NCBI GenBank assembly: GCA_964449135.1
Contig: CAYUXZ010000003.1
Coordinates: forward strand, 26,787-90,786
Origin: SZAS-103 sp964449135
GTDB lineage: Bacteria > Pseudomonadota > Gammaproteobacteria > Xanthomonadales > Xanthomonadaceae
Direction: 5' to 3'
DNA: 64,000 bases
Shown here: in pieces, positions 1 to 8,070 of the stretch
Position numbering within the stretch: position 1 is the first letter of the stretch
Layout: each line of letters starts with the position of its first letter
Notes under the pieces: model-generated
Told to the model about the DNA's origin: nothing
Databases searched by the model: none
Seen by the model: only the letters and a program-made list of their open reading frames with translations
Position numbers and translations under genes: made by a program

Positions 1-1339
1 CGGTCACGGACGGAGACACGTTCAGGCTGCGGAATACGCCGCGGGTGTCCGTGGGGTTGAATTGCGAAGCCTGGGTGCCGAAGGTGAAACCCATCGTCGC
101 CTTGCCGGTAGCGTCGGTGACGCTGGTCGGCGCGTTCGGAACGGCGTCGCCGGACGCCCGGTTCCAGGTGATCGTGTCGCCGACGCGTGGCGTGCCGTCC
201 CTGTTGAAGTCCTGGATCACCATCTGTATCGCGGAAGCCGTGTTCGGCGAGCCGATGATCGGGTTGGGCGACAGCACACTGATGTACGTCTGCGTCAGCA
301 GGTAGAAATGCACGTCCTGCGATTCGCTGTTGTAGTTGGCGGTGATGATGTCGTCGCCGGTGCTGGCGAGGTATTGCGCCGTGATGCTGGTATTGCCGGC
401 GGCGTCGGTGACGGTGCTGGTGCTGCTGAGGTTGAAGATACCGGCCTGCGGCGTGGTCCAGGTGACGGTCGCGCCCGCGATCGGATTGCCCTGCCAGTCG
501 GTCACGTGGGCGACGATGGGCGAGCTGGTCTGCCCGACCACTCCGGTGAATTGTCGGCTCGACGTGATGGTGAGCAGATTGGCCCCCAGTTCGGTGACGT
601 TCGCGGTGACCGACTGCCCGCCGATCGAATTGGTCGCCATGATCCCCGCGCCCGTACCTCCGAACACCGGCGGCCCGACGAGGTAGGCGAAGGTCATGCT
701 CGCGAACCCGCTCGCATTGGTGACGCTGCTGGCCGCGCCGACCTGGGTGTAGGCGGTCGTGTCGGTCCAGTTCACGGTGCGCCCGACGACCGGATTGCCA
801 GCCGCGTCGAGCACCTGCACCACGATCGGTTGCGCTCCGGCCGTGCCGGCCTGTCCGGCCTGCCCACTGCCGGATACCAGGGTGATGCTGTCCTGGCCGA
901 CCGAGGTTTCCGGCGCCTGCACGGACTGGTTCGTGGTCGGATCGGTCGCGATGACGTTCGCCGTACCGTAGTTGCCGTAAATGAAGTTGACGGTGGCCTG
1001 GCCACTCGCGTTGGTCACGCTGTTCGCGGCGCTGAGCTGGAATCCGTTGCCGGTGGACCATGAGATCGAGCGGCCGGCGATCGGCGCGCCGTCCACGTTG
1101 CGGACCTCGACCACCAGCGGCAGCGCGCCGTGCTGGCCGATCAGGCCGGACTGGCCGCCTCCGGAAACCAGTGCGAGGCTGTCGGCCCAAGCCGACCCTG
1201 CGAGCAGCAGGCCGAGCAGAGCCAGCAAGATCAGAGAGATATCGCGAGTCCTGGGCCTGGATTCGTGATTCGCGCGTACAGCGTATGCGTGCGCTGGCAT
1301 CTGGCCGACGGTGTCACCGACACCCGGTTGTTTCGACAT
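1..1339 (-). CDS. Secreted Ig-like (Big-type) repeat protein, 3' end outside window
   Basis: Minus-strand reading frame open from an ATG at 1339 to the left edge (446 codons visible, C-terminus missing). A GGGGGA ribosome site lies about 8 bases before the start. Residues 35-53 form a hydrophobic segment (ISLILLALLGLLLAGSAWA) that reads as a signal peptide ending in AWA. The rest consists of about four units of roughly 90-100 residues, each closing with a pattern like SVTNASGQATVNF, SSVTNASGFASMTF, STVTDAAGNTSITA or TSVTDATGKATMGF. This is typical of bacterial Ig-like domain 1 (invasin/intimin type) proteins that are secreted or displayed on the surface. Binding partner unknown. The leader is unusually long before the hydrophobic core. 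Plus-strand frames here are antisense shadows. Confidence 0.85.
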   Translation of the reverse strand, partial: MSKQPGVGDTVGQMPAHAYAVRANHESRPRTRDISLILLALLGLLLAGSAWADSLALVSGGGQSGLIGQHGALPLVVEVRNVDGAPIAGRSISWSTGNGFQLSAANSVTNASGQATVNFIYGNYGTANVIATDPTTNQSVQAPETSVGQDSITLVSGSGQAGQAGTAGAQPIVVQVLDAAGNPVVGRTVNWTDTTAYTQVGAASSVTNASGFASMTFAYLVGPPVFGGTGAGIMATNSIGGQSVTANVTELGANLLTITSSRQFTGVVGQTSSPIVAHVTDWQGNPIAGATVTWTTPQAGIFNLSSTSTVTDAAGNTSITAQYLASTGDDIITANYNSESQDVHFYLLTQTYISVLSPNPIIGSPNTASAIQMVIQDFNRDGTPRVGDTITWNRASGDAVPNAPTSVTDATGKATMGFTFGTQASQFNPTDTRGVFRSLNVSPSVT

Positions 1340-1683
1340 GACGATTTCCCCCTGTGGTGCGGCAGCCCCCGCTGCGCGTGGACGATATTCCTGCGAAAGC
1401 CTGGACGGTGGGACCGATGCTGCGTTCATGGCGACCGGCCTGGCAAAAGAGCCTGACGCCCGATTGAAAAGCGACGCGCGGCGCGATGTCGTTCCTGCGC
1501 GCTGAATAGTTCTGAAAACTTATGAATACCGCTCTGTGGCAGGCCTTCTCCCCCGGATCACGACCACATCCTGAGGATTAACATCCGACCAGCCCTCGCA
1601 GCAAGACGGATCCGTGCGAATGCGACTTCGTGCTGCAGCGCATCCTCGAACCGGTCTGGCTGAAGTGCCCGGCTGTGCTGCTG

Positions 1684-1692
1684 TGCGATAAT
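1684..1692 (+). promoter_or_regulatory. Extended -10 promoter element for lepA
   Basis: TGC-GATAAT reads as an extended -10 hexamer about 65 bases before the lepA start. No good -35 hexamer is visible at the usual spacing, which fits an extended -10 promoter. Not proven to be used. The remainder of 1340-1683 holds no gene I can support. Confidence 0.35.
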
Positions 1693-1757
1693 CGCGCGTC
1701 CATCCACCGCTGAGCAGGCCGAGCCGGCCGCGCCGGCGCCTGCTTGCAGCCGACTCG

Positions 1758-3554
1758 ATGCAGTTCATCCGCAATTTCTCGATCATCGCCCATATCGACC
1801 ACGGGAAATCGACCTTGGCCGACCGCATCATCCAACTGTGCGGCGGACTCGAGGACCGCGAGATGGAGGCTCAGGTGCTCGACTCGAATCCGATCGAACG
1901 CGAGCGCGGCATCACCATCAAGGCGCAGTCGGTTTCGCTGCCGTACACCGCGCGCGATGGCAACACCTACCAGCTCAACTTCATCGACACCCCGGGCCAC
2001 GTGGATTTCAGTTACGAGGTGAGCCGCTCGCTGGCGGCCTGCGAGGGCGCATTGCTGGTCGTCGATGCCGCGCAGGGCGTGGAGGCGCAGTCGGTCGCCA
2101 ACTGTTACACCGCGGTCGAGATGGGCCTGGAGGTGGTGCCGATCATCAACAAGATCGACCTGCCGACCGCCGACATCGACAAGGTCAAGGGCGAGATCGA
2201 GGCAGTGATCGGCATCCACGCCGATGACGCGGTCGCGATCAGCGCGAAGACGGGCTTGAACGTCATCGAGGTGCTCGAAGCGATCGTGCAGCGCATCCCG
2301 CCGCCGAAGCCGCGCGACACCGACCGCCTGCAGGCGCTGATCATCGATTCCTGGTTCGACAATTACCTCGGCGTGGTCTCGCTGGTGCGCGTCATGCAGG
2401 GCGAGATCAGGCCCGGCGACAAGATCGGGGTGATGTCCACCGGACGCACGCATCTTGTCGATGGGGTGGGCGTGTTCACACCCAAGCGCAAGCCGTTGGA
2501 AAAACTCGGTGCCGGCGAAGTGGGCTGGGTCACCGCGAACATCAAGGACGTGCACGGCGCGCCGGTCGGCGACACGCTGACGTCCGCGCAATTGCCGGCC
2601 GAGCATCCGCTGCCGGGATTCCAGGAGATGAAGCCGCGCGTGTTCGCAGGCCTGTTCCCGGTCGCGACCGACGACTACCCGGCGCTGCGCGAGGCGCTGG
2701 AGAAACTCAAGCTCAACGACGCCGCGCTGCGTTTCGAACCAGAATCGTCCGAAGCGATGGGCTTCGGCTTCCGCTGCGGCTTCCTCGGGATGCTGCACAT
2801 GGAGATCGTGCAGGAGCGCCTGGAGCGCGAGTACGACCTCGACCTGGTCACCACCGCGCCGACGGTCGTGTACGAAGTACTAAGGACGGATGGCACTGTG
2901 CTGACCCTGGACAACCCGGCCAAGCTGCCGCCGGTGAACCAGATCGAGGAAATCCGCGAGCCCATCATCCTCGCGACCATCCTCACGCCGCCGGACTACG
3001 TGGGCAACGTGATCAAGCTCTGCGAGGAAAAGCGTGGCGTGCAGCAGGGAATCCTCTATCTCGGAGAGCAGGTGCAGATCAGCTACGAGCTGCCGATGGC
3101 CGAGGTGGTGTTGGACTTTTTCGATCGCCTCAAGTCGTGCAGTCGCGGCTACGCCTCGCTCGACTACCATTTCCTGCGCTTTGACCAGGGCCCGTTCGTG
3201 CGCGTGGATGTGCTGATCAACGGCGACAAGGTGGATGCGATGAGCCTGATCGTGCACCGCACCCACGCCGACCGCCGCGGCCGCGAGATCACCGAGAAGA
3301 TGAAGGAACTCATTCCGCGGCAGATGTTCGACGTGGCGATCCAGGCCGCGATCGGCGCTAACGTCATCGCGCGCACCACCGTCAAGGCGCTGCGCAAGAA
3401 CGTGCTCGCCAAGTGCTACGGCGGCGACGCGACCCGCAAGAAGAAGCTGCTCGAAAAACAGAAGGCCGGCAAGAAGCGCATGAAGCAGGTCGGCAAGGTG
3501 GAGATTCCGCAGGAAGCGTTCCTCGCGGTGCTTCAGGCCGACGGCAATAATTGA
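1758..3554 (+). CDS. lepA: Elongation factor 4 (LepA), ribosome back-translocase GTPase
   Basis: 598 residues, the normal LepA length. The G domain shows the P-loop AHIDHGKST (11-19), switch I RGITIKA (50-56), DTPGH (77-81) and NKID (131-134), followed by the EF-G-like domains. The lysine-rich tail KKKLLEKQKAGKKRMKQ (about 565-580) is typical of the LepA-specific C-terminal domain. LepA binds the ribosome and uses GTP to act on stalled or mistranslocated elongation complexes, and it also affects initiation and ribosome assembly. First gene of lepA-lepB-DUF4845-rnc-era-recO; lepB starts 15 bases after its stop. The start has a weak ribosome site, but the N-terminus aligns with the family. Confidence 0.98.
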   Translation: MQFIRNFSIIAHIDHGKSTLADRIIQLCGGLEDREMEAQVLDSNPIERERGITIKAQSVSLPYTARDGNTYQLNFIDTPGHVDFSYEVSRSLAACEGALLVVDAAQGVEAQSVANCYTAVEMGLEVVPIINKIDLPTADIDKVKGEIEAVIGIHADDAVAISAKTGLNVIEVLEAIVQRIPPPKPRDTDRLQALIIDSWFDNYLGVVSLVRVMQGEIRPGDKIGVMSTGRTHLVDGVGVFTPKRKPLEKLGAGEVGWVTANIKDVHGAPVGDTLTSAQLPAEHPLPGFQEMKPRVFAGLFPVATDDYPALREALEKLKLNDAALRFEPESSEAMGFGFRCGFLGMLHMEIVQERLEREYDLDLVTTAPTVVYEVLRTDGTVLTLDNPAKLPPVNQIEEIREPIILATILTPPDYVGNVIKLCEEKRGVQQGILYLGEQVQISYELPMAEVVLDFFDRLKSCSRGYASLDYHFLRFDQGPFVRVDVLINGDKVDAMSLIVHRTHADRRGREITEKMKELIPRQMFDVAIQAAIGANVIARTTVKALRKNVLAKCYGGDATRKKKLLEKQKAGKKRMKQVGKVEIPQEAFLAVLQADGNN

Positions 3555-3569
3555 TACCACGAGGACGCG

Positions 3570-4616
3570 ATGAGATACGACTTCGCCTTGCTGTTCACCG
3601 CGCTCACGCTGCTGAGCGGCGGCATCTGGCTTTTCGACGCGCTGCTCTTCGGCAAGGCGCGCCGCAAGGCCATCGCCGAGGAGGGTTCGGCGCGCGACAA
3701 GATCCTGGAAGCGCGCGTCGCACGCGTTCGCGCAATCGCCGAGGACTCCCGCATCGAGGGCGTGCGGATTGCACGGGAGAATGACGCGATCGCGGTCGCT
3801 GCCGCCGGCCCGGCCGATGCGACGAAGCTGCGCATCGCCGTCGCGCGCGAGATGCCGGATATGGATGTCGCCGCAGATGGCGGAAATCTGGCGGTAGGTC
3901 TGAAGGAAACCGCGCCGAGGACCCGCGAGCCGGTCGCCGTCGAATACGCACGTTCCTTCTTCCCGGTGATCCTGGTGATCCTGCTGGTGCGCTCGTTCCT
4001 CGGCGAGCCCTACCGGATCCCGTCCGAATCCATGATGCCGAACCTGCTGATCGGCGATTTCATCCTGGTCAACAAGTACGCCTACGGCCTGCGCCTGCCT
4101 GTGCTCGACACCAAGATCGTCAAGGTCGGCGAGCCGCGGCGGGGCGACGTGATCGTGTTCCATCCGCCGATGGCGCCGGACCAGGTCTGGATCAAGCGCG
4201 TGATCGGCCTGCCAGGCGACACCATCGCCTACGACAATTACCGGCTCAGCGTGAACGGAAAACCGGTGGATGCGCAGGAATTGGGCGTCTATCAGGGCAG
4301 CAACAGTGGCGCGGACATGAGCGGATCGACCCTCGTCCGCGAGGACCTGCCGGGCCGGCCGCACACCATCCTGCAGACGCCGGAGCGGCTGCAGTTCCAG
4401 TCTTTCGGCACCTGGGTGGTGCCGTCGGGCCACTATTTCATGATGGGCGACAACCGCGACAACAGCGAGGACAGCCGGTTCTGGAAGAGCCCGGATGGAC
4501 AGCCCCTGTTCCTGTCCGAGCAGGACATCGTCGGCAAGGCGGAACTGATCTGGATGAACTACGACTTCGGCGCCTGGAAGATGGACAGTTCGCGGATTGG
4601 GACTAAAATCCGCTGA
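3570..4616 (+). CDS. lepB: Signal peptidase I
   Basis: 348 residues. Inner-membrane serine/lysine-dyad protease that removes signal peptides from exported proteins. Hydrophobic segments at about 5-27 and 129-143 anchor it. The catalytic serine is S154 in PSESMMP (151-157) and the general-base lysine is K209 in IKRVIGLPGD; the C-terminal MGDNRDNSEDSRFW box is intact. Odd points: the serine box reads SES where SGS is usual, and a charged cytoplasmic region of about 100 residues separates the two membrane segments. It follows lepA by 15 bases and precedes the DUF4845 gene, so it is probably cotranscribed. Confidence 0.97.
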   Translation: MRYDFALLFTALTLLSGGIWLFDALLFGKARRKAIAEEGSARDKILEARVARVRAIAEDSRIEGVRIARENDAIAVAAAGPADATKLRIAVAREMPDMDVAADGGNLAVGLKETAPRTREPVAVEYARSFFPVILVILLVRSFLGEPYRIPSESMMPNLLIGDFILVNKYAYGLRLPVLDTKIVKVGEPRRGDVIVFHPPMAPDQVWIKRVIGLPGDTIAYDNYRLSVNGKPVDAQELGVYQGSNSGADMSGSTLVREDLPGRPHTILQTPERLQFQSFGTWVVPSGHYFMMGDNRDNSEDSRFWKSPDGQPLFLSEQDIVGKAELIWMNYDFGAWKMDSSRIGTKIR

Positions 4617-4648
4617 AACGGACCACCATCCGGCTACGGGAGAGGCAT

Positions 4649-5032
4649 ATGCGTCGCGCGCAACGGGGCATCACCTTCATCGGTTTCATCCTCTTGTTGG
4701 TCCTGGCCGCTTGCATTGCGTACCTCGCGATGCGGCTGATCCCTGCGTACACCGAGTACTACAGCGTCGTGACCGCGCTAAAGCGCGTGGCGAGCGAGCC
4801 GGGCGTCGAGACCATGGATCCGGACCGCATCCACAACCTGATCGGCCGCGGCTTCAACATCAGCTACGTCGATTCGATCGATCACAAGGACGTCAAGATC
4901 GTCAAGGACACCAACGGCATGCGGTTCGTCGTGGATTACGAGGTGCGCAAGCCGGTGGTCTATAACATCGACCTGGTCATGCATTTCCAGAAGACGGTCG
5001 AGGTCGGCGGCAAGACCATGAATGGCATCTGA
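4649..5032 (+). CDS. DUF4845 membrane protein of the lepB-rnc operon
   Basis: 127 residues. The N-terminus RRAQRGITFIGFILLLVLAA looks like a type IV pilin-like leader, with one membrane helix (about 7-29) and a small periplasmic domain. Proteins of this family sit between lepB and rnc in many beta- and gammaproteobacteria; no biochemical role is known to me. It overlaps the rnc start by 11 bases, implying translational coupling. Its leader resembles a prepilin signal, but I see no evidence that it is part of a pilus. Confidence 0.85.
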   Translation: MRRAQRGITFIGFILLLVLAACIAYLAMRLIPAYTEYYSVVTALKRVASEPGVETMDPDRIHNLIGRGFNISYVDSIDHKDVKIVKDTNGMRFVVDYEVRKPVVYNIDLVMHFQKTVEVGGKTMNGI

Positions 5033-5687
5033 TCTGCACGAATACCGTTTCAACGACCCGGACCTGCTTCGGCAGGCCCTGACCCACCGCAGCGCCGGGC
5101 CGCGCCACAACGAACGGCTGGAATTCCTCGGCGACGCGCTGGTCAACCTGATCGTCGCCGACGCGCTCTATCGGCGTTGGCCCAAGGCCGATGAAGGCGC
5201 CCTGACGCGCGCGCGCGCCGAGCTGGTGCGCGAATCCGCGCTCGCCGAACTCGCGCGGCGCATGAAGCTCGGCGAGCGGCTGTCGCTGGGGCCGGGAGAG
5301 ATGAAGAGCGGCGGCCACCGACGCGATTCGATCCTCGCCGATGCGCTCGAGGCGCTGGTCGGCGGGATATTCCTCGATTCGGGCTTCGAAGCCTGCCGCG
5401 ACGCGGTGCTGCCATGGTTCCTGCCTGGCATCGAGGCGCTTCCCGCAGGCAAAGTCGAGAAGGACGCCAAGACCCGCCTGCAGGAGCGGCTGCAGGCGCA
5501 GCAGTTGCCGTTGCCCGAATACGCCCTGATCGAAACCGTCGGCGAGGAGCACGAACGCAGCTTCCGGATCCGCTGCACGATCGTCGATCCGCCGATGCAG
5601 GCCGAGGGCGTCGGCAACTCGCGGCGCGCGGCCGAGCAGCAGGCCGCAGGCGACCTGCTCCGCGCTCTGGAGGCCAACTGTGGCTGA
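5022..5687 (+). CDS. rnc: Ribonuclease III
   Basis: 221 residues, normal length. Cleaves double-stranded RNA, including rRNA precursors and structured mRNAs, as a homodimer. The nuclease domain carries the signature ERLEFLGDA (31-39) and the second acidic motif DSILADALEALVG (102-114, with E110). A double-stranded RNA binding domain occupies about 148-220, ending in the conserved RRAAEQQAAGDLL pattern. It starts inside the DUF4845 gene and its end overlaps the era start, so lepB-DUF4845-rnc-era are translationally linked. Pairing with era is conserved because both act in 16S rRNA maturation. Confidence 0.97.
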   Translation: MASDLHEYRFNDPDLLRQALTHRSAGPRHNERLEFLGDALVNLIVADALYRRWPKADEGALTRARAELVRESALAELARRMKLGERLSLGPGEMKSGGHRRDSILADALEALVGGIFLDSGFEACRDAVLPWFLPGIEALPAGKVEKDAKTRLQERLQAQQLPLPEYALIETVGEEHERSFRIRCTIVDPPMQAEGVGNSRRAAEQQAAGDLLRALEANCG

Positions 5688-6573
5688 GTCATTCCACGCC
5701 GGCACGATCGCGGTGATCGGCCGGCCGAACGTCGGCAAATCGACCCTGGTGAACGCGCTGGTCGGCGCGCGCGTGAGCATCGTCTCGCCGAAGGCGCAGA
5801 CCACGCGGCACCGCCTGCTCGGCATCGCGACGTTTCCCGAAGGCCAGTTGCTGCTCGTGGATACGCCCGGAATCCATCGCGCCGAAAAGCGCGCGATCAA
5901 CCGCTACATGAACCGCGCGGCGCGCGGTGCGCTGGCGGGCGTGGATGTGGCGGTGCTCGTGGTCGAGGCCGGACGCTGGACGGACGACGACGATCTCGCG
6001 CTGGCTGCATTGAAGGAAGCCAAGGTGCCGGCGGTGCTGGTCGTCAACAAGGTGGATCGGGTCAAGGACAAGCAGGAACTATTGCCATTCATCGCGAAGC
6101 ACGCGCATGGCGACGCGTTCGCGGCCGTGCATCCGCTGTCCGCGCTCAAACGCAAGGGCATGGACGCGCTGGTGCGCGACCTGATCGGGCTGCTGCCCGC
6201 ATCCGAACCGCACTACGGCGAAGACGAAATCACCGACCGCAGCCAGCGCTTCCTCGCCGGCGAACTGGTTCGCGAGCAGTTGATGCTGCGGCTCGGCGAG
6301 GAGGTGCCGTATTCTGCGACCGTCGCGGTCGATCGCTTCGACGAGGACGGCGCGATGTTCCGCGTCGCCGCGACGATCTGGGTCGAGCGAGAAGGGCAGA
6401 AGGCGATCGTGGTCGGCAAGGGCGGCGAGAGCATCAAGCAAATCGGGCGCGCCGCGCGCGAGAACATGGAGCGGCTGTTCGACCGCAAGGTGTTCCTCGA
6501 ACTCTGGTGCAAGGTGCGCGAAGGCTGGGCCGACGACGTCAACGCGCTCAACCAGTTCGGGTATGTGGAATGA
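5680..6573 (+). CDS. era: GTPase Era, 30S subunit assembly
   Basis: 297 residues from a GTG start that overlaps the rnc stop by 8 bases. The GTPase domain has the P-loop IGRPNVGKST (13-22), DTPG and NKVD boxes. The C-terminal KH domain has the RNA-binding signature VGKGGESIKQIG. Era binds the 3' end of 16S rRNA and couples 30S assembly to growth. The gene ends in ATGA, shared with the start of recO. The GTG start is preferred because it fits the family N-terminus. Confidence 0.97.
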   Translation: MAESFHAGTIAVIGRPNVGKSTLVNALVGARVSIVSPKAQTTRHRLLGIATFPEGQLLLVDTPGIHRAEKRAINRYMNRAARGALAGVDVAVLVVEAGRWTDDDDLALAALKEAKVPAVLVVNKVDRVKDKQELLPFIAKHAHGDAFAAVHPLSALKRKGMDALVRDLIGLLPASEPHYGEDEITDRSQRFLAGELVREQLMLRLGEEVPYSATVAVDRFDEDGAMFRVAATIWVEREGQKAIVVGKGGESIKQIGRAARENMERLFDRKVFLELWCKVREGWADDVNALNQFGYVE

Positions 6574-7334
6574 CGACGCGCGTGCTGGGCCAGCCCGCGG
6601 TCGTGCTGCATGCGCGGCGCTGGCGTGAAACCAGCCTGCTGCTCGAACTGTTCACCCACGAGCACGGCCGCGTCGGCGTGGTCGCGCGCGGGTTGGGCGG
6701 CGCGAAAAAACAGCCGCTGCGAGCCGCACTGCAGCCGCTGCAACGGATTCGAGTGGATTACCTGCAGCGCGGCGAACTCGCGCACCTGGCGCACGCGGAG
6801 GCCGGCGGCCACGCGCCCGCGCTGGCCGGCGACTCGCTGCTTGCCGGCTTCTACCTCTGCGAACTCGCGCTGCGCCTGTTGCCTCGTCACGACGCGCATC
6901 CGCGGCTGTTCCTGCGCTTCGCAGCGACGCTGGACGAACTCGCCGATACGGCATCGCTCGCGTGGACGCTGCGGCGTTTCGAGCGCGATCTGCTGGACGA
7001 GCTCGGATATGCGGTGGACCTGCGTCGCGACGCAGAGGACGCGCCGCTGGATGCGCAGGCGCGCTATCGCATCGATCCCGAGCGCGGCGCGCTGCGGGTG
7101 CGCGATAGTGGCGCTGACGGCAACGGCCAGATCGCCGGCGCCGCGCTGCTCGCGCTCGCCGGTGACGAAGCTCCCCCGGAAGCGATGCTGCGCGAACAGC
7201 GGATCGCGCTGCGCACGCTGATTTCGCATCATCTCGGCGCGCGCGACCTGCACTCCTGGGGAATGCTCGCGGAGTTCCGGCGGCTGCAGTCCGATCCCGC
7301 GCGAATGGACGCAGGCGATCCGGATCAGGCCTGA
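6570..7334 (+). CDS. recO: DNA repair protein RecO
   Basis: 254 residues beginning at the ATG shared with the era stop (ATGA overlap). The N-terminal OB-fold shows QPAVVLHARRWRETSLLLEL followed by THEHGRVGVVARG, the usual start of RecO. With RecR (and RecF), RecO loads RecA onto SSB-coated single-stranded DNA for gap repair. The last gene of this operon in the window; pdxJ, often next in related genomes, is absent here, and the convergent receiver-Hpt gene begins instead. The two stops overlap by 10 bases. Confidence 0.95.
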   Translation: MTTRVLGQPAVVLHARRWRETSLLLELFTHEHGRVGVVARGLGGAKKQPLRAALQPLQRIRVDYLQRGELAHLAHAEAGGHAPALAGDSLLAGFYLCELALRLLPRHDAHPRLFLRFAATLDELADTASLAWTLRRFERDLLDELGYAVDLRRDAEDAPLDAQARYRIDPERGALRVRDSGADGNGQIAGAALLALAGDEAPPEAMLREQRIALRTLISHHLGARDLHSWGMLAEFRRLQSDPARMDAGDPDQA

Positions 7335-8038
7335 GGCGCTTCGCTCGCGGACGCGGCCAGTGCGGCGTCGACTTCCGTACGGAATCGCGCGATGCATCCC
7401 GGATCGTTCGGCGCGGCGGACAGCGCGCGGATCGCCGCCAGCAGGCGCAGGCTGCCGACGAAACCGCAGCCCGCCTTGAGCTTGTGCAGTTCGGCTTGCG
7501 CCTTCGCCGTATCGCCGGCGTCAAGCGCGGCGAGGATCGCCTGCGATTGCGCGGGCAGTTCCTTCGCGAACAGGTCGCGCATCGCCCGCACGGCCGTGGC
7601 GTTGCCGCCCAGCGCCTGCAATGCGTGTGCGTCGTCCCAAATGGAATGCGTCTCGTTGTTGTCCAAGGGATAAGCGGCGAGGGTGGATCGCACCGCGCGT
7701 TGCAGATCCATGACCGCCACCGGCTTGCGCAGCACGTCCGCGAAACCGGCCGCGCGCAGGCGCTCGCAGCGTTGCGGATCGATCTCGGCGGTCAGGCACA
7801 GCGCCGGCACGCCGGGATGCAACGCGCGCAGGTCGCGCAGCAGATCCTCGCCGTTGGCGTCGGGAAGGTTCGCATCCAGCAGCCACAACGCGTGGCGGTG
7901 GTCGCGGGCGAACGCCAAGGCCTGCGCCGCGTCAATGGCGAGATCGACCAGGGTCGCGGGCATCGCCCCGAGCGCGAGGTTCAGGAAACCGCGGCTGACC
8001 GCGTCGTCCTCGACCAGCAGCAGGCGCACGGGTTTCAT
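7325..8038 (-). CDS. Response regulator receiver with C-terminal Hpt domain
   Basis: 237 residues from ATG at 8038; the frame stays open upstream but the receiver starts here (MKPVRLLLVEDD). Receiver: acidic pocket E10-D12, phospho-acceptor D55 (LWLLDANLPD), T83 and K105. After a short linker, residues about 140-230 form an Hpt-like helical domain with H185 in AELHKLKAGCGF, matching the histidine phosphotransfer motif. Such receiver-Hpt proteins act as intermediate relays in multistep phosphorelays downstream of hybrid kinases; no kinase gene is adjacent, so the partner is encoded elsewhere. No DNA-binding or output domain is present. Transcribed divergently from the 8071 gene with only 32 bases between them. 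Confidence 0.88.
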   Translation of the reverse strand: MKPVRLLLVEDDAVSRGFLNLALGAMPATLVDLAIDAAQALAFARDHRHALWLLDANLPDANGEDLLRDLRALHPGVPALCLTAEIDPQRCERLRAAGFADVLRKPVAVMDLQRAVRSTLAAYPLDNNETHSIWDDAHALQALGGNATAVRAMRDLFAKELPAQSQAILAALDAGDTAKAQAELHKLKAGCGFVGSLRLLAAIRALSAAPNDPGCIARFRTEVDAALAASASEAPQA

Positions 8039-8070
8039 CGTGGGTGGCGTGGATGGCACACTGCGGCAGG

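Noticed and set aside
62..1063. Long plus-strand frame opposite the Ig-like gene
   Set aside because: High-GC antisense shadow; the minus strand carries the signal peptide and Ig-type motifs.
2880..4433. Long minus-strand frame opposite lepA and lepB
   Set aside because: Antisense shadow of two highly conserved genes; no family motifs.
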